From positions 1-35,983 of the forward strand of contig NZ_JAWDXO010000028.1 of assembly GCF_032477075.1 (NCBI RefSeq): DNA of 35,983 bases, read 5' to 3'. The position numbers and the translations under genes were made by a program. Of the stretch, positions 7,413 through 15,424 are shown one piece after another. The notes under the pieces are model-generated. The model saw only the letters and a program-made list of their open reading frames with translations, was not told the origin of the DNA and did not search any database. This stretch comes from Fusobacterium sp. (lineage in GTDB: Bacteria > Fusobacteriota > Fusobacteriia > Fusobacteriales > Fusobacteriaceae). How positions within the stretch are numbered: position 1 is the stretch's first letter; the number at the start of each line of letters is the position of its first letter.

Positions 7413-8459
7413 ATGCTGAAATTAACATCTTTTTTTCTTTTGCTTTTTTTAACAATTGGCTCTTTTTCTAGAGATATCTCTATAAAATTTAATACATTAA
7501 AAGGCAATGTAAAATATTATAAATTTGGTGATAGAGAAATCAGAAGTATAGATTTTTTTAATGGAGAAATTAAATTTTCATTAAAAGATGGTGAATATAT
7601 TTTTTTATTTACCTCACCAGAATATGCTCCTATTGAAAAAAGTATTGATACTAAAAAAGAAAATAATTTTTCTATAGAATTTTCAAAAGCTGATACTGTT
7701 GTAGTAAATGGTACTGTACAAGCTAATAATATGAATATAGGCGGAGCTGAAATTTCCTTTATTAACAGCAGAAATAAAGGATACTCTGTTACAACAGATT
7801 TTTTAGGAAAATTCACTGCTTATATTCCAAAAGGAGACTATAGAATAAAAACTCATAGATTTGGGTATTTATTAGATAAAAAAAATGCTCTTGTTTATGA
7901 GTTTCACTCAACTGGGAAACCTTATAACATTATTATAAATCTTCATGAAATTTCAAGTTTCATTGAAGGAAGAGTAATTGATGAAAAAGGAAATCCAATA
8001 AATAAAGCTGATATCACTGTAAAAAATGGTACTGAAACTTCTAAAATAGAAACAGATGAATTTGGAAAATTTAGAAAAAGAGTAGATGCTGGAATAGTTA
8101 CTCTTATATGCAAAAAAGATGGTTTTATTCAAAATGGACTTATAAGAAAAATTGACAGACAATCTTCTATTACTAATTTAGAAATCATATTAAATAAATC
8201 TAAATTTAATGTGCAAGGTGTAGTTACAGATGGTGTAAAAGCTTTAATAAATATTCCTGTTACCATTCATGATGAAGATATTAACAAAATTTCTACTGTT
8301 CTCTCTAATGAAAATGGATATTATGAATTTAATGGTATAGAGGGAGATAAAGATGTATTCATATCTGTATCTGATCCAAATTATAAAAGATTTAAATCTT
8401 CATTATTTAGGCTTGATAAAAATATAAATGATAAAAACTTAATTTTAGAAAAAAATTAA
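7413..8459 (+). CDS. Exported protein with carboxypeptidase-regulatory-like beta-sandwich repeats
   Basis: The start is ATG at 7413, five bases after GGAGG; an ATG twelve bases upstream is itself part of the ribosome binding site. The protein begins with a Sec signal peptide (LKLTSFFLLLFLTIGSFS), so it is exported. After it come three to four repeats of a transthyretin/carboxypeptidase-regulatory-like type: NGTVQANNMNIGGAEISF, EGRVIDEKGNPINKADITV and QGVVTDGVKALINIPVTI, each followed by a short stretch with a DEFGKF, DFLGKF or NENGYYEF turn. Such domains are structural or adhesive; no enzyme motif is present. There is no lipobox or LPxTG motif. Periplasmic or surface location is inferred. I cannot name a specific function. 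Confidence 0.75.
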   Translation: MLKLTSFFLLLFLTIGSFSRDISIKFNTLKGNVKYYKFGDREIRSIDFFNGEIKFSLKDGEYIFLFTSPEYAPIEKSIDTKKENNFSIEFSKADTVVVNGTVQANNMNIGGAEISFINSRNKGYSVTTDFLGKFTAYIPKGDYRIKTHRFGYLLDKKNALVYEFHSTGKPYNIIINLHEISSFIEGRVIDEKGNPINKADITVKNGTETSKIETDEFGKFRKRVDAGIVTLICKKDGFIQNGLIRKIDRQSSITNLEIILNKSKFNVQGVVTDGVKALINIPVTIHDEDINKISTVLSNENGYYEFNGIEGDKDVFISVSDPNYKRFKSSLFRLDKNINDKNLILEKN

Positions 8460-8463
8460 ATGT

Positions 8464-8492
8464 TTGACATATTTTTATTTTTTTATTATAAT
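8464..8492 (+). promoter_or_regulatory. Consensus promoter of the exported flavodoxin gene
   Basis: TTGACA (8464-8469), a 17-base spacer and TATAAT (8487-8492): a perfect sigma-70 consensus. The predicted start is near 8499, which gives a leader of about 134 bases before the ATG. Confidence 0.8.
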
Positions 8493-8519
8493 TTAACCAT
8501 TCAAATAACTTTTAGAAAT

Positions 8520-8614
8520 ATTTTTCTACGGCGTCCAAAGTACTCGTTAGGTTAAACCAATCTTAACTATGGGCGAATTGTAATTAAAACCAGCCCAAAA
8601 GGCTGGTTATTTTT
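8520..8614 (+). promoter_or_regulatory. Structured leader with terminator, candidate riboswitch of unassigned class
   Basis: The leader can fold into P1 (8532-8536 with 8571-8575) enclosing P2 (GTTAGG 8546-8551 with CTTAAC 8562-8567, ten-base loop). An intrinsic terminator follows: AACCAGCC (8588-8595), GGCTGGTT (8601-8608), then a T run. TGGGC at 8570-8574 can instead pair with GCCCA at 8593-8597. That pairing would break both P1 and the terminator, which is the usual antiterminator logic. The segment is far richer in G and C than its surroundings. It is not FMN, TPP, purine, preQ1, fluoride or ZTP by the motifs I remember. Confidence 0.5.
8588..8614 (+). terminator. Leader terminator before the exported flavodoxin gene
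   Basis: An 8-bp perfect stem with a five-base loop (8588-8608) is followed by ATTTTT. It lies between the promoter and the ribosome binding site of the gene, so it would act as an attenuator. Confidence 0.75.
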
Positions 8615-8632
8615 ATGTATAAGGGAGGATTT

Positions 8633-9484
8633 ATGAGAAAACTATCTTTATTATTTTTAATTGCTGCTTTATCTATTCCAACATTTTCAAAAGAAAAGAC
8701 TGATGATAAAGCTGGGGCTTCAGTTACTGAATCTAAAAAAGTTGATATGGAAAACATTGATGCAGTCACTTCTGCTTCCATTGTTCCTGCTGCTATAATA
8801 AAAGAATATATTCCAAAAGGTTTTACTGAGTCAAAAAATAAAAAAGCTCTATTTGTGGTAGGAGATCCCAGAAAAAATAGTGTTACTTTTGATATGGCAT
8901 ATACTGCTATGAGATTTTTTGAAGAAAATGGTATAGAAGTAACTATACGTGATCTCTATAAAATGAAATGGAACCCAGTTCTTACTTTAAATGAGTTTTA
9001 CTATCAAAAAGATGGAATAGGAAAACCTTCAAAAGATGTATCTGAAGAACAGAGGCTTATAACTCAAGCTGATTATATTATTTTTGTATATCCTAACTGG
9101 CATGATAGCGCTACTTCTATTATTAAAGGATACCAAGAAAGAGTTTTTGCTAAGGAATTTGCTTATACAGCAGATGCTAATGGTTTAAGAGGATTATTAA
9201 AAGGAAAGAGCCTTTTCACTATTATGAACTGTGGATTTCTTGGTGGTGGAAGAGGATTTATTGGAAATGGTGTTGGAATATCTGACGAAAAATGGAATGC
9301 ATATATGAAAGCTTATAAAGTTTTTGATGATGATCTTGCTGACTGGTGGGGAATGGATAATTATGGAAGGTTTATGAATGACAGATATCCAAAAAATCTT
9401 TCTGAAAACTATTCTAAAGAAATTGAAAAATTAAGAGAAGATTTAAATTCTTCCCTTCAAAAAACTTTTATTGATAAGAAATAA
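8633..9484 (+). CDS. Exported flavodoxin-fold NAD(P)H oxidoreductase with a flavinylation motif
   Basis: The start is ATG at 8633, four bases after AAGGGAGG. Residues 1-19 are a Sec signal peptide (KLSLLFLIAALSIPTFS). Residues 43-49 read DAVTSAS, which fits the ApbE flavin-transferase target D-x-x-[ST]-[GS]-A-[ST] with Ser49 as the predicted FMN acceptor. From residue 70 on the protein is a Flavodoxin_2 (NQO/MdaB-like) domain: KALFVVGDPRKNSVTFDMAY, IRDLYKMKWNPVLT, ADYIIFVYPNWHDSATSIIKG and a glycine-rich FLGGGRGFIGNGVG. Such enzymes reduce quinones or flavins in the cytoplasm; here the signal peptide puts the enzyme outside the membrane, where a covalent flavin would prevent loss of the cofactor. 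The substrate is unknown. Expression is probably set by the leader upstream. Confidence 0.8.
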   Translation: MRKLSLLFLIAALSIPTFSKEKTDDKAGASVTESKKVDMENIDAVTSASIVPAAIIKEYIPKGFTESKNKKALFVVGDPRKNSVTFDMAYTAMRFFEENGIEVTIRDLYKMKWNPVLTLNEFYYQKDGIGKPSKDVSEEQRLITQADYIIFVYPNWHDSATSIIKGYQERVFAKEFAYTADANGLRGLLKGKSLFTIMNCGFLGGGRGFIGNGVGISDEKWNAYMKAYKVFDDDLADWWGMDNYGRFMNDRYPKNLSENYSKEIEKLREDLNSSLQKTFIDKK

Positions 9485-9496
9485 TAACTATAATAT

Positions 9497-9530
9497 AAGG
9501 AAGGTATAAAAGTTATACCTTCCTTTAATT
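9497..9530. terminator. Bidirectional terminator between convergent genes
   Basis: A 13-bp perfect stem (9497-9509 with 9513-9525) is followed by a T-rich tract on the plus strand. It serves the exported flavodoxin gene and could also serve the convergent exporter gene. Confidence 0.8.
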
Positions 9531-9543
9531 TTTCCCAAATTTA

Positions 9544-10155
9544 TTAAGTTACCATTTGAATAAAATTATAAAATAATTTTATTCCATAAAATATTATAAC
9601 TATTCCACATACAACATTTATTATTCTTAATATCTTTTCTGTAATTCTGTTGCTAAAACAATTTATAAATATTGTCATTCCTATAAACCATATACAAGAC
9701 GCAAAAGCTACCCCTAATATAAACTTTAGTCCTTCTCCTTTAGGAAGAGAGGCTCTGAATGCTCCAAGCATCATACTCCCATCAATAATGGCTTGTGGAT
9801 TAAACCATGTAACTACACAAGCTGTAGTTACTACTTTTATTAAAGGAATATTTACATCTGTAGAATTATTTAGCATTCCCTTTGCTTTTACAAGACCTAT
9901 TCCTATATAGAGAATAACAAGGCTTCCTATGAAAAGTATTCCCATTTCTAAAAGTTTTGATTTTTCCATTATTGTTCCTATTCCAAAAAAACATGCTAAT
10001 GCAAGTGTTATGTCAAAAAATATAACAATAAATGCAGTTAGAAATGCTCTGCTTTTTTTGTGTGTAAGAGCTGTATTTATAACAAATAAATTCTGCAATC
10101 CTATTGGAGCCACATATGCCAGTCCCATTGTAAGACCTTGCAATAAATATTTCAT
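9544..10155 (-). CDS. LysE/ArgO-type amino acid exporter
   Basis: A 203-residue inner-membrane protein with about six hydrophobic helices. The N-terminal GLTMGLAYVAPIGLQNLFVI corresponds to the conserved LysE/ArgO motif (usually APIGPQN; here Leu replaces Pro). A second conserved segment, TWFNPQAIIDGSMMLGAF, matches the mid-protein NPxA(Y/I)xD motif. The family exports basic amino acids such as lysine or arginine by proton exchange; the exact substrate cannot be told. No LysR-type regulator is adjacent. AAGGGGAA precedes the ATG. It appears monocistronic. Confidence 0.85.
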   Translation of the reverse strand: MKYLLQGLTMGLAYVAPIGLQNLFVINTALTHKKSRAFLTAFIVIFFDITLALACFFGIGTIMEKSKLLEMGILFIGSLVILYIGIGLVKAKGMLNNSTDVNIPLIKVVTTACVVTWFNPQAIIDGSMMLGAFRASLPKGEGLKFILGVAFASCIWFIGMTIFINCFSNRITEKILRIINVVCGIVIIFYGIKLFYNFIQMVT

Positions 10156-10225
10156 TTTATCTTCCCCTTATTAGCTTTTTTAACTCTATATACTTTTAAT
10201 AATTATAATTTTTAAAAAATTTATT

Positions 10226-11029
10226 TTACCATTTTTTTAAACTTCCTTTTTCAAATAACCACTCTGGTGTTATCAATTTGGCATCTTCAATTTTATACCA
10301 TGGAGATATAAACGAAATACTTTTTAAAATATGAAGTTCTTGAGATGGCATATAACTTTGGGCCAATATCATTATTTTCTGGCCTGTTTCTTTATTTACA
10401 GCTATATCTACTACTATTACAACATGGCCTGGTGAACCACCTTGTATGAATACATCTCCTATTTCTATATCCTTAATATTTGCTTTTTTCATTTCCTTTG
10501 ATAATGAAAGAGTCCCTGCATATGTATATATAAATTTAAGATATTCTTCAAATACTTCTCTTCCATATCCAGTCTTATAATTTCCTTTTACCCATGTAGT
10601 TTTATTTCCATTTACTTTAACTCTTTCCCCTTTTACAAATTTTGAAAATGGAACTTCCATTCCATTTGTTAAGTTAAATGATATCTTATCATAATCTTTT
10701 TTATTATATAAATATTCTGCTCTCAGTTTTATTACTGCATCAGCGCATTGAATCAAATCTTGAGGTAAAATGGGCATATCTATTACTGAAATATGAGATT
10801 CTATAAATTTTTTTCTTCCATCATATAATAATACTGGAGCTCCCATTTCTTTTAATTTTAAATTCCTCAAATAAGTACCAAATGAATTTTGGGAATATAT
10901 CTCTCTTTCATACCCATTTGGAGTAAGAAATCTACTTTCTATAGTTTTAGCATTTTTATTTATTAAATTTTCAGAAAATAGCATTGTACATAATATGGTA
11001 AAAAATATAAAGATCATTACTTTTTTCAT
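10226..11029 (-). CDS. Secreted DUF4846 protein
   Basis: A 267-residue protein with a signal peptide (VMIFIFFTILCTMLFS). It matches DUF4846 along its length: SFGTYLRNLKLKEMGAPVLL, DLIQCADAVIKLRAEYLY, YTYAGTLSLSKEM, IEIGDVFIQGGSPGHVVIVV, ILAQSYMPSQELHIL and a terminal TPEWLFEKG. The GDVF..PGHVVIVVD pattern recalls NlpC/P60-like or CHAP cell-wall hydrolases, with the single conserved Cys in QCADA and the His in PGHVV as possible catalytic residues. That link is inference, since the family has no established function that I know of. It is probably periplasmic. Confidence 0.75.
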   Translation of the reverse strand: MKKVMIFIFFTILCTMLFSENLINKNAKTIESRFLTPNGYEREIYSQNSFGTYLRNLKLKEMGAPVLLYDGRKKFIESHISVIDMPILPQDLIQCADAVIKLRAEYLYNKKDYDKISFNLTNGMEVPFSKFVKGERVKVNGNKTTWVKGNYKTGYGREVFEEYLKFIYTYAGTLSLSKEMKKANIKDIEIGDVFIQGGSPGHVVIVVDIAVNKETGQKIMILAQSYMPSQELHILKSISFISPWYKIEDAKLITPEWLFEKGSLKKW

Positions 11030-11119
11030 TTCACTTCCCCCTTTTTAAATGCCTGTTTCTTATATATTATATTATTCTTTTATATTTGTATATTTATTTT
11101 ATTTCCAATAAACAAAAAA

Positions 11120-11160
11120 CAGTTTTTTATGACTACATATTATCATAAAAAACTGCTTTT
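11120..11160. terminator. Terminator after the glucose dehydrogenase gene
   Basis: A perfect 13-bp stem, CAGTTTTTTATGA (11120-11132) with its complement (11143-11155), has A/T runs on both sides and could terminate in both directions. On the minus strand it follows the sugar dehydrogenase stop codon. Confidence 0.75.
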
Positions 11161-11198
11161 ATTTTGAGAGTATCAAGGAATATAATATCTAAATCTTT

Positions 11199-12605
11199 CT
11201 ATTTACTCTCATTATATTTAATCATCAGAATTGAACCAGGATTTTGTAATTTAGTAGTTGGTTTTAAATCAACTCCTCTTGCTGATCCTTCACTGTCAGT
11301 AAGAATATAGAATGTATTTCCATCAGGGCTTACAGCTATATCACGATAACGATTTGGTGTATGGAAAAATGTTGCTATCTCTCCTTGAACATTATCTTTT
11401 TGATTATTTAATTTTATTCTAAAAAGAGTTCCTGCTTTTAAAGTAGTCATTAAAATACTGTTTTCCCACCCTTTCATAGGTCCATTAGCATAATAATTTA
11501 TACTAGATGGTGCCACTGTTGGCCATTCAACATAAGAAATATCTCCATAAGCATCTCCATCATGATAATTGTACCCCTCTCTTACTGTATAGAAAGTTTT
11601 TATTGGATCTTTATAATTTTCTGGCGCTTTCCAATCTGATTCTAATTGTACTTTTACACGTGGATCAGGTACATTAGGATCTACAGCTGCATCTTTAGGT
11701 GCTGTTGACCAATCAATGAATTTATATGACTGATTATCCTGAAATCCTGCTACATATGGCCATCCATAATTTCCTCCACTTACAAGAAGATTTAGTTCAT
11801 CATCTGAAGATGGTCCATGTTCACTAGAGAAAATTTTGTTTCCAACAACTACAATACCTTGTGGATTTCTATGTCCATAAGTAAATATATGACTTTTTAC
11901 TCCATTAAGAATTGGGTTGTCCTCTGGTATAGTTCCATCTGGATTCATTCTCAAAACTTTTCCTACATAAGCATCATAATTTCCACTTTGAATTTCTTTT
12001 GCTGTTGGCAGTCTTTGAGCCTCATTTTTTTTGAAAGCATTTTTCCCTTGATTATGCCCTAATTCACCAAGAGTCAGATATATTTTACCATCAGGAGCAA
12101 AAGTTATTCTACCTCCATTATGGTCATCTCCACTTGGAATTTTATCTAAAATAACTATTGGATTTTTTAAAGTCTCAGATTTTGTATCATATTGATATCT
12201 TACAAGTTTTTTATAACCAAATTCTGTTTTATTCTCTTTAGGAACATATGTATAGAATACATATACGTAGTTTTGACTGTCTTTTCTTAAAAAGTCAGGA
12301 GCTAATGCCATTCCTAAAACACCAAAATGTTGTCCTTCTGCTCTTGCTTCATCTATAGTTACTGCTACTTTTTTTACCCCAGTTTCAGGATTTACTCTTA
12401 CTATACGTTTTCCAGTTCTTTCTGTTACCCAAAGCATATTATCAGGTCCATAACGTATATTCCATGGATTATCCAATCCCTCAACTAACACCTGCCCTGT
12501 AAAAGGCTCTTCCACCTTAACAGGTTTAAGTTTAGCCGAAACTATATTCCCTGAAGCTATAAATGTAAAAGCAAATGTAAAAAATGAAATTATAATTTTT
12601 TTCAA
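11199..12605 (-). CDS. Soluble PQQ-dependent glucose/sorbosone dehydrogenase homologue (sGDH type)
   Basis: An exported six-bladed beta-propeller, 468 residues including a signal peptide of about 24. It resembles Acinetobacter GdhB in nearly every block. The residues that bind PQQ or act in catalysis there are present: catalytic His162 (GDDHNGGR), Arg246-Asn247 (YGHRNPQG), Lys390 (TTLKAG), Arg419 and Arg421 (NRYRDI). The calcium loop SEHGPSSDDE is also present (His where GdhB has Gln). It would oxidise aldoses to lactones in the periplasm and pass electrons to an acceptor. No PQQ biosynthesis gene is in the window, so the source of PQQ is open. The start codon is TTG (12603-12605), six bases after GGGAGG. 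Confidence 0.88.
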   Translation of the reverse strand: MKKIIISFFTFAFTFIASGNIVSAKLKPVKVEEPFTGQVLVEGLDNPWNIRYGPDNMLWVTERTGKRIVRVNPETGVKKVAVTIDEARAEGQHFGVLGMALAPDFLRKDSQNYVYVFYTYVPKENKTEFGYKKLVRYQYDTKSETLKNPIVILDKIPSGDDHNGGRITFAPDGKIYLTLGELGHNQGKNAFKKNEAQRLPTAKEIQSGNYDAYVGKVLRMNPDGTIPEDNPILNGVKSHIFTYGHRNPQGIVVVGNKIFSSEHGPSSDDELNLLVSGGNYGWPYVAGFQDNQSYKFIDWSTAPKDAAVDPNVPDPRVKVQLESDWKAPENYKDPIKTFYTVREGYNYHDGDAYGDISYVEWPTVAPSSINYYANGPMKGWENSILMTTLKAGTLFRIKLNNQKDNVQGEIATFFHTPNRYRDIAVSPDGNTFYILTDSEGSARGVDLKPTTKLQNPGSILMIKYNESK

Positions 12606-12752
12606 GATAAACCTCCCTTATAAAATTTAATTAAAATTTGTTTATAACCTTAATTGATATAATTATTCTCCTTTAAATTAAAATTCTTCTTTTTTGATAA
12701 AAAAATTTTTAAAAATAAATGTTTTTATACTTAAATTTTTATTTAATTATTA

Positions 12753-12789
12753 AAAAAGGAGAAAAATTTTACTTAATTTTCTCCTTTTT
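12753..12789 (-). terminator. Terminator of the siroheme reductase gene
   Basis: AAAAAGGAGAAAA and TTTTCTCCTTTTT form a 13-bp stem with a T run on the minus strand, just after the stop codon at 12797. Confidence 0.75.
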
Positions 12790-12796
12790 ATAAAAT

Positions 12797-14353
12797 TTAT
12801 ACTAAATATTTTCCTATTAATTCTATAAAACTATCATTTTTTTCACTTATATATTCTTCATAACCTATAAGATTTTTCTCAAGTTCCATTGAAAGTTCTC
12901 CAATAAATTCTGGTATTCTACTCATAAGCATAATTCCAAATTTTGTTCCCAAAACAGTTCTTTCTCTGCTTACCATTCCACCAGCATAAATATCAAAAAC
13001 ATCCTCAATTTTTTCTCCTACCTTTTTCTTTCCACCAGCAAATCCTATATCTCCAACCTGATGTCTTCCACATGAATTTTGACATCCTGAAACATATACA
13101 AATGGAAGTCTTTCTTCTGAAATATTATTGATTTTGATATATTCAAGAATATTTTTTACTAAACTTTGACTTTGTTCTATTCCTATCTGACAAGTTGGTA
13201 TACCTACACAACTCATACTTTGCTGTATTTTTGTTTTTTGTCTGAATTTATCTGTAAGTTGTAATAATTTTTCTGCTTGTTCTTCATCCAGGTTTCTTAT
13301 ATACATACTTTCAGTCATACTTAATCTAGCTTCTGCATTATTATTTTCTTCTATAAATTTCACTATTTTTTTAAAATCTTCAGATGAAATCTGTCCATTC
13401 AGTGGATGAATAATCACAGTATACAAGTTATCTTGTCTTTGGTGTATCAATGAAAGATTTTTTTTCAGTTTATGGGAATATTCTTTTAAAGTTTTTGAAG
13501 GTTTTATTTTTATATTCAAATCAAGGTTTTTTTCTTTTTTTACAGATATCAAATGATTTTCATATGCTTCTAAAAAGTTTTCTATTCCCATTCTCCTTGG
13601 AATATATCTTGTTCTTGCTTTAGATTTATTTATATAATCTCCCTCTGCTGTAAAAAGATTTACCATTGCTTCTACATAATATAATATTTCTTTAGGAGCT
13701 ATTTTTTTTTCATAAGGTATTGAAATTCCAGGGTTATTTCCCAAGCCTCCTGCTAAATACATTCTAAAGTATGGCTCTCCATTTTCTACTGCTGCTATAA
13801 ATCCTATATCATTGATTGTTGCTCCTGCTGCATCTCTATCACTTGATGATATAGACACTTTCAATTTTCTTGGAAGTTTATACTCTGTTATTCTTTTCAT
13901 AAAATATTCACTTATCTTCAATGCAAACTCTGTTACATCAAACATTTCTCCTTTTTCTACTCCTGACATTGGGGAAATAGCCACATTTCTTGGATAATTT
14001 CCTCCTCCTCCACGAGTATATAATTTTTTATCTAAAGCTTTTTCCATAATGTCACATACATCATCTATATTCAAGTGATGTAGCTGAATTGCTTGCCTTG
14101 TAGTAAAATGAATGTCTTTTATCTTATATTTCTCAGTAAAACTTTTTATAAGTTCTAAATGTTCCATTGATACTAAACCTGAATTTGTACGAAGTCTTAT
14201 CATAAATTTCTGTCCACCACGTTGCGCATACACTCCCATGCCTCCAGATATTCCTTTAAAGTCGCTTACAGATATTTCTTTACTCATAAATCTGTGCCCT
14301 GCTTCACGTAAATTATTTATTTCTGCTTTTAATATTTCATCTTGTCTAGTCAA
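12797..14353 (-). CDS. Siroheme-4Fe4S nitrite/sulfite reductase
   Basis: A cytoplasmic six-electron reductase of the ferredoxin-dependent nitrite/sulfite reductase family. It has two ferredoxin-like half domains (SGGMGVYAQRGGQKFMIRLR and the repeat near LYTVIIHPLNGQ). The siroheme/cluster ligands are SCVGIPTCQIG (C-x5-C, Cys382 and Cys388) and SGCQNSCGRH (C-x3-C, Cys424 and Cys428). Arginines of the anion site lie in TTRQAIQLHH and TRYIPRR. The frame is open to a TTG at 14398 with no clear ribosome binding site. AAGGAG followed nine bases later by TTG at 14351-14353 is a better start and gives 518 residues. Sequence alone does not separate nitrite from sulfite as substrate, and no assimilation partner genes are adjacent. 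Confidence 0.85.
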   Translation of the reverse strand: MTRQDEILKAEINNLREAGHRFMSKEISVSDFKGISGGMGVYAQRGGQKFMIRLRTNSGLVSMEHLELIKSFTEKYKIKDIHFTTRQAIQLHHLNIDDVCDIMEKALDKKLYTRGGGGNYPRNVAISPMSGVEKGEMFDVTEFALKISEYFMKRITEYKLPRKLKVSISSSDRDAAGATINDIGFIAAVENGEPYFRMYLAGGLGNNPGISIPYEKKIAPKEILYYVEAMVNLFTAEGDYINKSKARTRYIPRRMGIENFLEAYENHLISVKKEKNLDLNIKIKPSKTLKEYSHKLKKNLSLIHQRQDNLYTVIIHPLNGQISSEDFKKIVKFIEENNNAEARLSMTESMYIRNLDEEQAEKLLQLTDKFRQKTKIQQSMSCVGIPTCQIGIEQSQSLVKNILEYIKINNISEERLPFVYVSGCQNSCGRHQVGDIGFAGGKKKVGEKIEDVFDIYAGGMVSRERTVLGTKFGIMLMSRIPEFIGELSMELEKNLIGYEEYISEKNDSFIELIGKYLV

Positions 14354-14530
14354 TTTCTTTAACTCCTTATTTATAAATTTATTTTCCAATTTTTTCAAAG
14401 CCTTTTTTAGGATACCATCTTTCCTTCTTAATTAAAAATAAGAATATTTTATTTATTGATAAAAAAATATTATAAATACATAATAATATTCTCTTTTTCA
14501 TATTTTTTTCACATAAATTTATACAATAAA

Positions 14531-15000
14531 AAAATTAAATTCCTGTTTAATATTTCTTTAATTATATCTTCTAAATATAATTTCAAATTATTTTATTCAC
14601 TAAATGAAAAAAATTTCATCAAAGAAATTCATAAACAACTTAATAAAAATAAAAATGTTTTCTCAAATATAGAAACAGCATCGATAAAAGAATTGGCAGC
14701 ACTCATTTCGAATTGTGATATGTTTTTTGGAAATGAGGGAGGTTCAAGACATATAGCTCAGAGTTTAGATATTCCAAGCTTTGCTATTTTCAGTCCTAAA
14801 AGCAAAAAAAGAGTAGCTGGCTAATCCAAGTAAAAAACATCAAGGAGCAGAACCTAGAGATATTTACCCTGAATGTAACTCTCTCAGCTATAAAGATCCT
14901 TATTTATTAATTCAAGCAGACTATATACTAAACAAAATAAAAGAAATATGCAATAACTTTGTAAAAATTAAAGAGAAAGAAAAAATAAAAAACTTCTAAA
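14531..15000 (+). pseudogene. Family 9 glycosyltransferase (heptosyltransferase-like), truncated and frameshifted
   Basis: Only the C-terminal half of a GT9 protein remains. The nucleotide-sugar-binding core is clear: SIKELAALISNCDMFFGNEG, then GSRHIAQSLDIPSFAIFSP. The frame ends at a TAA at 14822-14824, but the homologous sequence continues one base later as NPSKKHQGAEPRDIYPECNS. It shifts once more in an A run near 14941 and ends at 14998-15000. The Rossmann N-terminal half is missing. The intact GT9 genes at 23-27 kb show what the family looks like here. No start codon with a ribosome binding site remains, so this is a dead gene. Confidence 0.8.
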
Positions 15001-15226
15001 TTCTATTAATAATTGGTATACTTAGCTTAATTTTTGTAAATAACAAATATAATATTCTTGAGAATAGAATAAAAATCAATTTTGAATACAATTTTAAAAT
15101 TTTAAATGATATAAAAAAAAAATTGAAAGTTAAAGAATATGATATTGATATTTCTAAAACTATGTATCTAAAAACTTTAATTTTAATGAAGTATTTAGTT
15201 CTATCAAAGAAGAAATAAAATTCTGA
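14973..15226 (+). pseudogene. Remnant of a small membrane-anchored protein
   Basis: Overlapping the end of the glycosyltransferase remnant is an open stretch that gives a Lys-rich start, a hydrophobic segment (LLILLIIGILSLIFV) and then a polar part (LKVKEYDIDISKTMYLK). After an apparent one-base loss in an A run near 15171, the sequence continues in another frame as NFNFNEVFSSIKEEIKF and stops at 15224-15226. This looks like a small type II or bitopic membrane protein that was encoded just after the glycosyltransferase and has decayed with it. No start signal is visible and I do not recognise the family. Confidence 0.4.
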
Positions 15227-15273
15227 AATTAATATTACAATAAAACTTTTTTATTTAAAGTTAGTATTATTTT

Positions 15274-15339
15274 AAGAAGATTATAAGTAATTAAGATAAC
15301 ATATTATTTATTTTAATTACTTTAATCTTCTTTTTTTAT
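15274..15339 (+). terminator. Long-stem terminator after the decayed genes
   Basis: About 20 bp of pairing (15274-15294 with 15311-15332, one bulged base) is followed by a run of seven T. It still marks the end of the former transcription unit. Confidence 0.75.
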
Positions 15340-15424
15340 CTACACTTTTTTCTTTTTTTCATGTATATTATATAAGTAATCATCTTATTATTCAAATTAA
15401 ATACTTAGGGAGGAAACTATAAAA

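Noticed and set aside
14399..14418. Short ATG-GTA-TCC-TAA frame before the siroheme reductase, considered as a frameshift start
   Set aside because: The downstream TTG at 14351-14353 has a good AAGGAG and fits the family N-terminus, so no frameshift is needed.
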